Source: Pyrococcus yayanosii CH1
GTDB lineage: Archaea; Methanobacteriota_B; Thermococci; Thermococcales; Thermococcaceae
Assembly (NCBI RefSeq): GCF_000215995.1
Contig: NC_015680.1
Coordinates: forward strand, 1,501,160-1,565,159
DNA: 64,000 bases
Direction of reading: 5' to 3'
The notes below the pieces were generated by a model that did not search any database, was not told where the DNA came from, and saw nothing but the letters and a program-made list of their open reading frames with translations. Positions 18,003 through 28,815 of the stretch are shown in pieces (the stretch's first letter is position 1; the number at the start of each line of letters is the position of its first letter). Both the position numbers and the translations under genes were made by a program.

Positions 18003-19973
18003 ATGTATAAAATCCTCGAATTCGGCCATAACGAGTATTTCGGTCGTGTCGCGAAGGTCGAATTCTCTTTTCCTAAGAGGGGGGGCTACGCATATTTAGT
18101 GGGGAGCTTCAATGCCTTCAACGAGGGCAGCTTTCGGATGAGGGAGAAGGGGGACCGGTGGCACATTGTTATAGACCTACCTGAGGCCATCTGGTATTAC
18201 GGCTTTTCCCTCGACGGGAAATACACGCCGGATATCGAGAACCCCGAAAGAACCCTTTACCGCCGGCTTTCATACAAGTTCGAGAGAGAGGTTAGCATCG
18301 CGAGGATATGGGCTGGGGATGAGTTCTACCACGAGCCTTCTCTACTCTACATCTACTCTTTTGCCGACAGAACCCACGTTCTGTTTAGGGCCGTCAGGGG
18401 AAGGGCCCTCCGCGTCATCTTGGTTACGGATGAGAGCGTAGGGATGAGAAAGAAGGCGAGCGACGAACTCTTCGACTACTTTGAGGCCATTCTTCCGAGG
18501 GTAAAGGAGCTGAGCTACACCTTTGAGATAGAAACTGAGGAAGGGAGTGTCGAATACGGCGACTTTACGGCCACGCCGAAGGAGCTTTCAACCCCGAAAT
18601 GGATATTCAGCAGGGTCTTCTACCAGATAATGCCCGACAGGTTCGAACGAGAAAGCAATGAGGAGAAGGTTGGAGGCGATCCAAAGATTTACGGCGGGAA
18701 CTTGCCGGGAATTTTGAAAAGGCTCGACTATATCGAAGGGCTCCGGGTGAACGCCCTCTACTTGACACCCATCTTCGAGTCTATAACCTACCACGGCTAC
18801 GACGTCATCGACTACTTCAACGTCGCCAAGAGGTTGGGGGGCAATGCCGCGTTTGAGAAGCTTGTAAGGGAGCTGAAGAGGAGGGACATCAAGCTAATTC
18901 TCGATGGCGTCTTCCACCATACAAGCTTTTTCCATCCCCACTTCCAGGACGTCGTGAGAAAAGGTGTGGAAAGTGTATATCGGGATTTCTATCGCATAAC
19001 AGGCTTCCCCGTCGTATCGCAGGAGTTTTTGGAGATACTAAACTCGGAAGAGCCCTGGGAAGAGAAGTTCAAGAGGTTGAAGAATCTTGACTGGAACTAC
19101 GAGAGCTTCTTTTCGGTTTGGCTTATGCCTCGCTTGAACCACGATGACCCTAGGGTCAGGAAGTTCATAGCTAAGGTCATGAATTATTGGCTTGAGAAGG
19201 GTATCGACGGCTGGCGTTTGGACGTTGCCCACGGCATTCCACCCGACTTATGGCGAGAAATTAGGAAGGAGATGCCGGAAGATGCCTATCTCGTTGGGGA
19301 GGTTATGGACGACGCCAGGATGTGGCTTTTCGATAAGTTCCATGGGACGATGAATTATCCACTCTACGAGGCAATTCTACGGTTCTTTGTTACGGGTGAA
19401 ATAACCGCCGAAGAGTTCCTTAACTATCTCGAGCTCCTCAGCACATATTACGGGCCCGCGGAATACATGATGTACAACTTCCTGGACAACCACGACGTGG
19501 AGCGCTTCCTAGACCTCGTCGGAGACAGGAAGAGGTATCTCTGCGCGCTGGCCTTCCTCATGACATACAAGGGGATTCCATCTATTTTCTATGGTGACGA
19601 GATAGGATTGAGTGGTATGGAAGGGAAAGGATTGGAGGTCTCAAGAACACCCATGAGGTGGGAGGGGAATCAATGGGACACCGAGATACTGAAAGTCACG
19701 AAGGCATTGATACGGCTGAGGAGGAATAGCAGGGCCCTCCAACTGGGCTTTTTTAGACCGTTGAAGTTCAAGGGGAGGCTCCTTGTTTACGAAAGAATTT
19801 ATGAGAAGGAGCATGTCCTGGTAGCCATTAACTGCTCGTCGAGAGTCGAGAGTGTTTTAATACCGGAAAAGTACCGCCCCATAGTTGGAAAGACATCCAT
19901 CGAGCTGGCTCCTTGGTCGTTTATCGTAGTTTTCTCCAGGTTCAACGACGTCCAACTCTTGTCATGGCCTTGA
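18003..19973 (+). CDS. Cyclomaltodextrinase/neopullulanase (GH13)
   Basis: This 656-residue protein has no signal peptide, so it acts in the cytoplasm. An N-terminal beta-sandwich pair (about residues 1-190, including YLVGSFNAFNEG) precedes the (beta/alpha)8 barrel. The GH13 triad is readable: Asp407 in GWRLDVAH, Glu433 in LVGEVMDD and Asp498 in LDNHD. A short beta C-domain ends the protein. It would open cyclodextrins or cut maltodextrins and pullulan fragments after uptake. It sits directly upstream of the mdx operon, as in Pyrococcus furiosus, but is separated from it by 109 bases with their own promoter. Confidence 0.92.
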   Translation: MYKILEFGHNEYFGRVAKVEFSFPKRGGYAYLVGSFNAFNEGSFRMREKGDRWHIVIDLPEAIWYYGFSLDGKYTPDIENPERTLYRRLSYKFEREVSIARIWAGDEFYHEPSLLYIYSFADRTHVLFRAVRGRALRVILVTDESVGMRKKASDELFDYFEAILPRVKELSYTFEIETEEGSVEYGDFTATPKELSTPKWIFSRVFYQIMPDRFERESNEEKVGGDPKIYGGNLPGILKRLDYIEGLRVNALYLTPIFESITYHGYDVIDYFNVAKRLGGNAAFEKLVRELKRRDIKLILDGVFHHTSFFHPHFQDVVRKGVESVYRDFYRITGFPVVSQEFLEILNSEEPWEEKFKRLKNLDWNYESFFSVWLMPRLNHDDPRVRKFIAKVMNYWLEKGIDGWRLDVAHGIPPDLWREIRKEMPEDAYLVGEVMDDARMWLFDKFHGTMNYPLYEAILRFFVTGEITAEEFLNYLELLSTYYGPAEYMMYNFLDNHDVERFLDLVGDRKRYLCALAFLMTYKGIPSIFYGDEIGLSGMEGKGLEVSRTPMRWEGNQWDTEILKVTKALIRLRRNSRALQLGFFRPLKFKGRLLVYERIYEKEHVLVAINCSSRVESVLIPEKYRPIVGKTSIELAPWSFIVVFSRFNDVQLLSWP

Positions 19974-20016
19974 GATTCTCGTCCATTCATGCAACCCCGT
20001 ACAGGGGAGCACAAGG

Positions 20017-20052
20017 TATATATACCCTAGGCATATATCACCCTCGATGATA
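20017..20052 (+). promoter_or_regulatory. mdx operon promoter: TATA box plus Thermococcales glycolytic motif
   Basis: A TATATATA box lies at 20017-20024. The sequence TATCAC-CCTCG-ATGATA at 20036-20052 matches the Thermococcales glycolytic motif TATCAC-N5-GTGATA at 11 of 12 fixed bases. TrmBL1/Tgr binds this motif; sites downstream of the TATA box repress sugar-uptake genes when maltodextrin is absent. The motif here lies 12 bases after the TATA box, close to the expected transcription start, so it should repress. Confidence 0.85.
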
Positions 20053-20061
20053 TTTCACTGA

Positions 20062-21369
<1,308 letters not shown>

Positions 21370-21373
21370 CGGC

Positions 21374-21392
21374 TTTACTTTTTTCTTTTCCT
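21374..21392 (+). terminator. T-rich stretch after mdxE
   Basis: A run of mostly T (with a stretch of six T) follows the mdxE stop directly. Archaeal RNA polymerase pauses or stops on such tracts. Partial termination here would give more binding protein than permease; this is inference. Confidence 0.3.
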
Positions 21393-21407
21393 TGGAGGGA
21401 GAGGGGA

Positions 21408-22307
21408 ATGAAAAAGACCACTATCGCGGCCCTCGTCCTTATATTCCCCGGGATTGCAGCGTTCCTCTTCTTCAACCTATGGCCGATAATTTACTCTATA
21501 TACCTGGCCTTTACTAACGCTCAGTTGGGCAACTTTCCCGTTCAGGCGCCAACCGCTGAGCCTCTTAAGTTCGTCGGCCTTGAGAACTTCAAGTGGATAC
21601 TAAGCGATGAGAAGTTCCGGAATGCCTTCAAGTGGACGTGGATATTCGTGGTTACGAGCGTGACGCTCAAGGTTCTCGTCGGCATACTGCTAAGTCTGCT
21701 TTACAATAGCAGATACGTGAAGGGTAGAATGATCTACAGGTCGCTCCTGATAATACCTTGGGCTTTACCGCTCCTCTTCTCGATAACCGTGTGGAGATTC
21801 ATGTTCGATCCCGTGTTCGGGCCTGTGAACCAAGTGCTCAAATCGCTTGGCGTGAGCAACCTTCCCAACTGGACGAACGATCCCTTCTGGGGCTTTATAG
21901 CCCTTAACATAATCGAAGTCTGGCTGGCCTATCCATTCATGATGACGGTCATCACTGCGGCGCTTCAGTCCGTTCCAGACACGCTAATAGAGGCCGCCAT
22001 AATAGATGGAGCCAACTACTGGCAGAGGTTTAGGCACGTGGTCCTACCGGTGGTGGGCAAGCCCATAGCCTTCGCAACTATACTGACGAGCGCGGCCAGC
22101 TTCCAGTACTTCATGGTACCCTATATCTACAACGCGGGTCTCTTTGAGGACAAGTTCATCCTGCTCTATGGGTTCAGAAAAGCTTTCGGCGCGGTTCCGC
22201 ATTATGGGAGGGCGACGGCGGTCATGGTGATAGCCACGCTCGTGCTCGCCATCTACATGTACATCAACGTTAAGATAACTCGGCTACAGGAGGGTGCTAA
22301 GGAATGA
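21408..22307 (+). CDS. mdxF: Maltodextrin ABC transporter permease, MalF type
   Basis: This 299-residue inner-membrane permease has six or so helices and the cytoplasmic EAA loop (EAAIIDGANYWQRFRHVVLP) that contacts the ATPase. The start at 21408 (MKKTTIAALVL) follows GAGAGGGGA; the frame opens at 21366 but that stretch contains the intergenic T-run. Its stop overlaps the mdxG ATG by four bases, so the two permeases are translated together. Confidence 0.92.
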   Translation: MKKTTIAALVLIFPGIAAFLFFNLWPIIYSIYLAFTNAQLGNFPVQAPTAEPLKFVGLENFKWILSDEKFRNAFKWTWIFVVTSVTLKVLVGILLSLLYNSRYVKGRMIYRSLLIIPWALPLLFSITVWRFMFDPVFGPVNQVLKSLGVSNLPNWTNDPFWGFIALNIIEVWLAYPFMMTVITAALQSVPDTLIEAAIIDGANYWQRFRHVVLPVVGKPIAFATILTSAASFQYFMVPYIYNAGLFEDKFILLYGFRKAFGAVPHYGRATAVMVIATLVLAIYMYINVKITRLQEGAKE

Positions 22308-23545
22308 GGAGGAGTGAGCTTCTTAAAAGCGCCTTGATGACGCTCGTCGCAATGCTCGTAATGTTTATGATACTCTTTCCAGTCTACTACATCTTCACCG
22401 TCTCTATAAAGCCCGTTTCGACGCTGGCCACGACGGAAATAGAACTCATTCCGAGCAACGTCACCTTAGACGCCTACAGGGAAGTTCTCTTCGGCTTCAA
22501 AGGGGGCAAGATAGAGGGGAACTTCACAGGAACGATAGAGGGGCAGGCGAGGCTGGAGAACGGCAGACTCTATCTGGAGGAAGGCACGCTTAAAGGGGTC
22601 GTTAAATACGGGCCATTCACGGGGATAAAGTTTGAGGTGCCCCTGTCCGGCGTAGTCTTCACAGTTTCCGGGGGGAAGAGCGTTCAGGGAGCGCTGACCG
22701 GTAAAGTGAAAGGGCTGTTCGTCCTGACGAAGGTCAATGAGGATGGAAGCATAGGCTTTTCAGTGATAAAGAACGTTGAACTAACGAAGGGAGAGGTAAG
22801 CGGCGTTTCGGTCTCGGGCTCTATGGAAAAATACATAATCATAAGGAACGCGGGCAGCGTCGAGTTCACGACCCTTGGCAAGTTCATCAACTCAAAGTTC
22901 TTCGGCTACCTCAAGAACAGCCTCATACTGGCCACACTGACCGTGTTGCTAACGCTGATCTTCGTCGTCCCGGCGGCATATGCCTTCTCACGCCTGAAGT
23001 TCTTCGGCAGGGATCACATCCTGTACTTCTACTTGATGTTCACTCAGGTTGCCGGAGGTCTTGGCATAGCTGGGCTAATAGCCCTCTATGGAATACTCGT
23101 GAAGCTTGGCCTTTACAACAAGTTGCCTGCCTTGGCCTTTGTCTATGCCACAGGTAGTGTACCCTTCAACACCTGGCTACTCAAGGGATACATAGATTCC
23201 ATAAACCCGGACTTCGATGAGGCGGCCCTCGTTGATGGCGCCAGTTACTTCCAAATAATTCGCCACGTCCTCCTACCAATGGCTTTACCGGGAATAGCGA
23301 CCGTGGCTATATTCGCCTTCATCGGCGGATGGACGGAATTCATCCTGGCGAGTCTGCTCTTAACTGAGGAGAACCAGCCAATGTCCGTGTGGATCTACAC
23401 CCTTATGGGTGGCATCGGCAGAGGGATAGACTGGAACTACTTCGCGGCGGCCGCCTTGCTCTTCGCCCTGCCTGTCTTCGTCATGTTCATGCTCGCCCAG
23501 AACTACATAAGGAGTGGCCTAACAATTGGAGGTCTAAAGGAGTGA
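22304..23545 (+). CDS. mdxG: Maltodextrin ABC transporter permease, MalG type, with large insert
   Basis: This 413-residue permease has its first helix at about residues 12-35, then an insertion of roughly 120 residues (about 66-190) before the core helices, and the EAA loop EAALVDGASYFQIIRHVLLP. Ordinary MalG proteins are near 280-300 residues. The insert is Gly/Val-rich with alternating beta patterns (GNFTGTIEGQARLENG, GALTGKVKGLFVL) and should lie on the outer face. It could meet the binding protein or the substrate. The gene is in the operon between mdxF and the amylopullulanase. Confidence 0.9.
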   Translation: MRRSELLKSALMTLVAMLVMFMILFPVYYIFTVSIKPVSTLATTEIELIPSNVTLDAYREVLFGFKGGKIEGNFTGTIEGQARLENGRLYLEEGTLKGVVKYGPFTGIKFEVPLSGVVFTVSGGKSVQGALTGKVKGLFVLTKVNEDGSIGFSVIKNVELTKGEVSGVSVSGSMEKYIIIRNAGSVEFTTLGKFINSKFFGYLKNSLILATLTVLLTLIFVVPAAYAFSRLKFFGRDHILYFYLMFTQVAGGLGIAGLIALYGILVKLGLYNKLPALAFVYATGSVPFNTWLLKGYIDSINPDFDEAALVDGASYFQIIRHVLLPMALPGIATVAIFAFIGGWTEFILASLLLTEENQPMSVWIYTLMGGIGRGIDWNYFAAAALLFALPVFVMFMLAQNYIRSGLTIGGLKE

Positions 23546-23555
23546 GGTGGTGAAG

Positions 23556-26500
23556 ATGAGGAGGGTCCTTTCTCTCTTTGTGGTTTTCGTGGTTCTCGGA
23601 AGCTTGCTGGCCCTCCAGCCAGAAGTAAAGGCTGGGGAGCCCAAACCGCTCAATGTTATAATAGTCTGGCACCAGCACCAGCCATACTACTACGACCCAG
23701 TTCAGGGCATCTACACGAGGCCTTGGGTCAGACTCCACGCGGCCAACAACTACTGGAAGATGGCCTACTATCTCAGCAAGTATCCGGATGTTCACGCCAC
23801 CATCGATTTATCAGGCTCCCTCATAGCCCAGCTTGCAGATTACATGAACGGGGCCAAGGATATTTATCAGATAATCACGGAGAAGATAGCCAAAGGCGAA
23901 CCCCTTACGGTTGAGGAGAAGTGGCTTATGCTCCAGGCACCTGGAGGGTTCTTCGACCACACGATTCCTTGGAACGGAGAGCCCGTCACCGATAAAAACG
24001 GCAACCCGATAAGGGACTTCTGGAACCGCTACACAGAGCTGAAGAACAAGATGCTTCAAGCGAAGGCCAAGTACGCCAATCTGCCACTTGAGGAGCAGAA
24101 GGTTGCGGTAACCAATGAGTTCACCGAGCAGGACTACATTGACCTGGCAGTCCTCTTCAACCTTGCCTGGATTGATTACAACTACATAATGAACACCCCC
24201 GAGCTCAAGGCCCTTTACGAGAAAGTTGACGAGGGCGGCTACACGAGGGAGGACGTCAGGACCGTCTTGAAGCATCAGATGTGGCTTCTCAACCACACCT
24301 TCGAGGAGCACGAGAAGATAAACCTCCTTCTCGGCAACGGCAACGTCGAGGTTACCGTTGTTCCGTACGCGCACCCGATAGGGCCGATACTCAATGACTT
24401 CGGCTGGGAGGAAGACTTCGATGCCCACGTTAAGAAGGCCCACGAGCTCTACAAGAAGTACCTCGGCGCCGGTAAGGTTACACCCAAGGGTGGATGGGCC
24501 GCTGAAAGTGCCCTTAACGACAAGACTCTGGAGATACTGGCTGAGAACGGCTGGCAATGGGTCATGACCGATCAGCTCGTTCTTCAAAAGCTGGGCATTC
24601 CATACACCGTCGAGAACTACTACAAGCCATGGGTGGCTGAGTTTAACGGGAGGAAGATATACCTCTTCCCGCGTGACCACGCGCTGAGCGACAGGGTTGG
24701 CTTCACATACAGCGGAATGAACCAGTACCAGGCGGTTGAAGACTTCATAAATGAGCTCCTCAGGATTCAGAAGCAGAATTATGATGGTTCTCTCGTTTAC
24801 GTCATAACCCTCGACGGAGAGAATCCGTGGGAGCACTATCCCTACGACGGCAAGCTCTTCCTTGAGACCCTCTACAAGCGCCTCACCGAACTCCAGAGGC
24901 AGGGCCTCATAAGGACGCTTACCCCGAGCGAGTACATCAAGCTCTACGGCGATAAGGCTAATAAGCTCACTCCCCAGATGATGGAGCGCCTTGATTTGAC
25001 GGGCGATAATGTTGAAGCCCTGCTGAAGGCCCAGAGCCTTGGCGAGCTTTACGACATGATTGGCGTTAAGGAGGAGATGCAGTGGCCCGAGAGCAGCTGG
25101 ATTGATGGGACGCTCTCAACGTGGATAGGCGAGCCCCAGGAGAACTACGGCTGGTACTGGCTCTACCTGGCGAGAAAGGCTCTAATGGCTCAGAAAGATA
25201 AGATGAGCCAAGAAAATTGGGAGAAGGCCTACGAGTACCTGCTGAGAGCCGAGGCAAGCGATTGGTTCTGGTGGTACGGAAGTGACCAGAGCAGTGGGCA
25301 GGACTACACCTTCGACCGCTACTTTAAGACGTACCTCTACGAGATTTACAGGCTGGCCGGCCTCGAACCGCCGAGCTACCTTTACGGCAATTACTTCCCC
25401 GATGGAGAGCCATATACCATAAGGGCACTTGAGGGTCTTGGGGAGGGTCAGGTGAAGGAATACTCAAGCATGTCTCCCCTGGCCGAGGGGGTAAGCGTCT
25501 ACTTCGACGGTGAGGGAGTGCACTTCGTCGTTAAGGGCAACCTTGAGAAGTTTGAGATAAGCATCTACGAGAAGGGCGAGAGGGTTGGAAACACATTTAC
25601 CCTCCTTCAAGAGAGGCCCGGCGAGCTGAAATACTCGCTCTTCCCGTTCTCAAGGGACAGCGTTGGTCTGCTGATAACTAAGCACGTAGTTTATAGGGAT
25701 GGAAAGGCAGAAATCTACGCAGCCACGGATTACGAGAACACCGAGAAGGTTGGAGAAGCTTCCGTGAAGCAGGTAGACGGCGGTGTTGAAATCGTAGTTC
25801 CCTTCGACTACATCAAAACGCCCGAGGACTTCTACTTCGCCGTCTCAACCGTGAAGGACGGTGAGCTTGAGATCATAACGACCCCGATAGAGCTTAAGCT
25901 CCCGATGGAGGTCAAGGGCGTTCCGATAGTGGATGTAGTCGATCCTGAGGGAGATGATTACGGGCCTGGCACTTATACCTACCCGACCGATCCGGTCTTC
26001 GTCCCCCATCACCTCGACCTCCTTCGCTTCAGGATACTCGAGCAGACTGATGCATACGTCATGGAGTTCTACTTCAAGGAGCTTGGCGGCAACGTGTGGA
26101 ACGCTCCAAATGGCTTCAGCCTCCAAATAATCGAGGTCTACCTTGACTTCAGGGAAGGCGGTAACACCTCGGCGATAAAGATGTTCCCGGACGGGCCGGG
26201 TGCGAACGTTAACCTCGATCCCGAGCATCCATGGGATTTGGCGTTAAGAATAGCCGGCTGGGACTACGGCAACCTTATAGTCCTCCCGAACGGAACGGTT
26301 TATCAGGGTGAGCTTCAGATCTCAGCGGACCCGGTTAACAACAAGATCATCGTCAAGGTTCCTAAGAAGTACATCCAGATAGACGAGGACTACGGACTCT
26401 GGGGAGTCGTCCTCGTCGGGAGTCAGGATGGTTATGGTCCTGATAAGTGGAGGCCTGTTGCCGTTGAAGCGGAGCAGTGGAGGCTCGGTGGCGCCGACCA

Positions 26501-26852
26501 ACAGGCTGTCATCGACAACCTCGCTCCAAGGGTGGTTGACCTGCTGGTTCCAGAAGGTTTCAAGCCAACGCAGGAAGAGCAGCTGAGCAGCTACGACCTC
26601 GAGAAGAAGATCCTCGCTACCGTGCTCATGATACCGCTCATAGAGGGGAGCGGTGGCGAGGAGCCTGCCGAGACCCCGAGGGAAACGGCGATTCCCGCGG
26701 AGAGTCCCACGACTACAGAAGCTCCCACCGAAACCCAGAGCACGACTACCTCACAGGGTCCCACTGAGACCCAGACAGGCGGTGGCATCTGTGGGCCTGT
26801 GGCTCTCCTCGGACTTGTCATGACACCACTGCTCCTCAGGAGGAGGCGCTGA
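23556..26852 (+). CDS. apu: Amylopullulanase, GH57, secreted
   Basis: This 1098-residue preprotein has a signal peptide (about residues 1-26, ending EVKA) and a GH57 domain opening with IVWHQHQPYYY. The nucleophile is Glu317 (GWAAESAL) and the acid/base Asp420 (LDGENPWEHY). Their spacing of 103 equals that of the E291/D394 pair in P. furiosus amylopullulanase. A glucodextranase-like beta domain follows near residues 780-990, then a Thr/Pro/Glu linker and a CGP-CTERM tail (GGICGPVALLGLVMTPLLL plus four Arg). It cuts alpha-1,4 and alpha-1,6 links outside the cell, probably anchored at the surface. The ATG at 23556 follows GGTGGTGA. Confidence 0.95.
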   Translation: MRRVLSLFVVFVVLGSLLALQPEVKAGEPKPLNVIIVWHQHQPYYYDPVQGIYTRPWVRLHAANNYWKMAYYLSKYPDVHATIDLSGSLIAQLADYMNGAKDIYQIITEKIAKGEPLTVEEKWLMLQAPGGFFDHTIPWNGEPVTDKNGNPIRDFWNRYTELKNKMLQAKAKYANLPLEEQKVAVTNEFTEQDYIDLAVLFNLAWIDYNYIMNTPELKALYEKVDEGGYTREDVRTVLKHQMWLLNHTFEEHEKINLLLGNGNVEVTVVPYAHPIGPILNDFGWEEDFDAHVKKAHELYKKYLGAGKVTPKGGWAAESALNDKTLEILAENGWQWVMTDQLVLQKLGIPYTVENYYKPWVAEFNGRKIYLFPRDHALSDRVGFTYSGMNQYQAVEDFINELLRIQKQNYDGSLVYVITLDGENPWEHYPYDGKLFLETLYKRLTELQRQGLIRTLTPSEYIKLYGDKANKLTPQMMERLDLTGDNVEALLKAQSLGELYDMIGVKEEMQWPESSWIDGTLSTWIGEPQENYGWYWLYLARKALMAQKDKMSQENWEKAYEYLLRAEASDWFWWYGSDQSSGQDYTFDRYFKTYLYEIYRLAGLEPPSYLYGNYFPDGEPYTIRALEGLGEGQVKEYSSMSPLAEGVSVYFDGEGVHFVVKGNLEKFEISIYEKGERVGNTFTLLQERPGELKYSLFPFSRDSVGLLITKHVVYRDGKAEIYAATDYENTEKVGEASVKQVDGGVEIVVPFDYIKTPEDFYFAVSTVKDGELEIITTPIELKLPMEVKGVPIVDVVDPEGDDYGPGTYTYPTDPVFVPHHLDLLRFRILEQTDAYVMEFYFKELGGNVWNAPNGFSLQIIEVYLDFREGGNTSAIKMFPDGPGANVNLDPEHPWDLALRIAGWDYGNLIVLPNGTVYQGELQISADPVNNKIIVKVPKKYIQIDEDYGLWGVVLVGSQDGYGPDKWRPVAVEAEQWRLGGADQQAVIDNLAPRVVDLLVPEGFKPTQEEQLSSYDLEKKILATVLMIPLIEGSGGEEPAETPRETAIPAESPTTTEAPTETQSTTTSQGPTETQTGGGICGPVALLGLVMTPLLLRRRR

Positions 26853-26880
26853 CTTTCTTCTTAATTTTGGGGGGGTGTGG

Positions 26881-28008
26881 ATGGCCGAGGTAAGGCTTGT
26901 CAGGGTTTGGAAGCAGTTTGGGGATTTCACGGCGGTCAAGGACCTCACGTTGGAGGTTAAGGATGGGGAGTTCCTTGTTCTGCTCGGGCCAAGCGGTTGC
27001 GGTAAAACCACGACCCTGAGAATGATAGCAGGCCTGGAGGAGCCCACGAAGGGGCAGATATACATCGATGATAAGCTAGTCGCTGATCCCGGGAAGGGCA
27101 TCTTCGTTCCTCCGAAGGAGAGGGACGTGGCCATGGTCTTCCAGAGCTACGCTCTATACCCTCACATGACCGTTTACGATAACATAGCCTTTCCCCTTAA
27201 ACTCAGGAAGGTCCCCAAGCAGGAGATCGATAAGCGCGTCAGGGAAGTTGCCGAGATGCTTGGCCTCACCGAGTTCCTCCACAGGAAGCCCAGAGAACTC
27301 TCGGGCGGACAGAGGCAGCGCGTCGCCCTCGGGAGGGCCATCGTTAGGAGACCCAAGGTCTTTCTCATGGATGAGCCGCTGAGCAACCTCGATGCCAAGC
27401 TGAGGGTGAAGATGCGCGCCGAGCTAAAAAAGCTTCAGAGGCAGCTGGGGGTAACGACAATCTACGTTACCCACGACCAAGTTGAGGCCATGACTATGGG
27501 CGACAGAATTGCAGTGATGAACGCCGGTGAGCTTCAGCAGATTGGAACCCCGGAGGATGTTTATGAGAGACCTGCCAACACCTTCGTGGCAGGATTCATC
27601 GGCTCACCGCCAACGAACTTCATGGACTCATCGGTGGTGGAGGACGAGAATGGAGTATGGGCAGACTTCGGTGAGTTCAGACTCAAGTTCCTCGATGACC
27701 AGGCTGAAGTCCTTAGAGAGAAGAACCTGGTCGGCAAGGAGGTCATTTTCGGAATAAGGCCGGAGGATATCTACGATGCTCTATTCGCCCAAGTCAAGAT
27801 TCCGGGGGAGAACATGGCCAGGGCGTTCGTTGAAATCGTCGAGAACCTCGGTGGTGAAAAGATCGTGCACTTAAGCGCTGGTGATATTAACTTTACGGCA
27901 AAGTTCCCTGCGGAGTCTAGGGTAGTTGAGGGCCAGGAAATTGACGTTGTATTCGACATGAAGAAGGCGCACGTCTTCGAGAAGGGAAGCGGGAAGGCCG
28001 TCTTCTGA
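26881..28008 (+). CDS. mdxK: Maltodextrin ABC transporter ATPase (MalK/UgpC type)
   Basis: This 375-residue ABC ATPase has Walker A GPSGCGKTT, signature LSGGQRQRVALGRA and Walker B VFLMDEPLSNLDA, then a regulatory OB-type (TOBE) domain from about residue 240. It is the last gene of the mdx operon, 28 bases after apu. ATG 26881 is preferred over the in-frame GTG at 26875. Short T-rich sequence (GGCTTTTTCTCC) after the stop may end the operon. Confidence 0.93.
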   Translation: MAEVRLVRVWKQFGDFTAVKDLTLEVKDGEFLVLLGPSGCGKTTTLRMIAGLEEPTKGQIYIDDKLVADPGKGIFVPPKERDVAMVFQSYALYPHMTVYDNIAFPLKLRKVPKQEIDKRVREVAEMLGLTEFLHRKPRELSGGQRQRVALGRAIVRRPKVFLMDEPLSNLDAKLRVKMRAELKKLQRQLGVTTIYVTHDQVEAMTMGDRIAVMNAGELQQIGTPEDVYERPANTFVAGFIGSPPTNFMDSSVVEDENGVWADFGEFRLKFLDDQAEVLREKNLVGKEVIFGIRPEDIYDALFAQVKIPGENMARAFVEIVENLGGEKIVHLSAGDINFTAKFPAESRVVEGQEIDVVFDMKKAHVFEKGSGKAVF

Positions 28009-28047
28009 GGCTTTTTCTCCTTCACTTGAAAATTATAACGGTAGGAA

Positions 28048-28803
28048 TCAGAGAAGGTTCTCCAGCTCTTCCTTAACCTTCCGGATGGTTTCTTTGATCT
28101 CTTCGAGCTTCTTTTCGAGAGCTTCCTTCTCTTCCCTGAGCCTCTTAGCTTCCTCCTCTAGTTCCTTGGCTCTCTCCTCCCATGCTTCGGCTTCCATGAG
28201 CCTGGTCTTAAGTTCTGCTAGCTCCTTTTCGAGTTCCTTCTTGTCCTTCTTGGTCTTTTCAAGCTCTACCTTTGCCTCCTCAAGCTCCTTCTTGAGCCTC
28301 TCTATCTCTTCTCTTGCCTTCTCGAGGCTCTCGAGCTCGATGGTCTGCCTCATTCTCTCGAGCTCCTCTTTGATCCTTTCGTATTCAGTCCTGAGCTTTT
28401 CGTACTCCTGCACCAGCTTCTCGTACTCCTCCTTCGCGACGACTTCCTTCAGGCCGCCCTTCTCTATCATCTCGATAGTCTTTATCAGCTCGTTGAGCTT
28501 GCCCTGCTTTATGAGCTCATATGTCTCCCTGACGAGTTGGCCGGCCTTGCTTTCCCCCTTGAGGTGCTTTCTTATCGTCTGTTCCGTTCTGCCGAGCTCT
28601 CTAGCTATCTCGCTGACCGTCATTCCAGCCTTCTCCCTAGCTATCGCCCCCGCAGCTACCGCGAGGCTGTCGACCCAGGTGAGCCTCTCGGCGGGATCCT
28701 TGATGAGTTCTATGACCTCCGGCCTGAAGAGCGTCGCGAACAGCAGGAGGCTCTCGAGCTGGTGTATCTCGCTCCTCGTTATCGGGTTTAGTGGAACTTC
28801 CAT
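28048..28803 (-). CDS. HTH protein with long coiled coil
   Basis: This 251-residue protein has an N-terminal helical domain containing a helix-turn-helix (MTVSEIARELGRTEQTIRKH, near residues 60-80). A continuous Glu/Lys/Leu coiled coil then runs from about residue 115 to the end. It looks like an archaeal DNA-binding protein that dimerises through the coil. It starts after GGGGTGAGAGC, 12 bases downstream of the KaiC-like gene, so they are one operon. The opposite strand holds a long Ser-rich frame that is only its shadow. Confidence 0.75.
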   Translation of the reverse strand: MEVPLNPITRSEIHQLESLLLFATLFRPEVIELIKDPAERLTWVDSLAVAAGAIAREKAGMTVSEIARELGRTEQTIRKHLKGESKAGQLVRETYELIKQGKLNELIKTIEMIEKGGLKEVVAKEEYEKLVQEYEKLRTEYERIKEELERMRQTIELESLEKAREEIERLKKELEEAKVELEKTKKDKKELEKELAELKTRLMEAEAWEERAKELEEEAKRLREEKEALEKKLEEIKETIRKVKEELENLL

Positions 28804-28815
28804 GCTCTCACCCCC

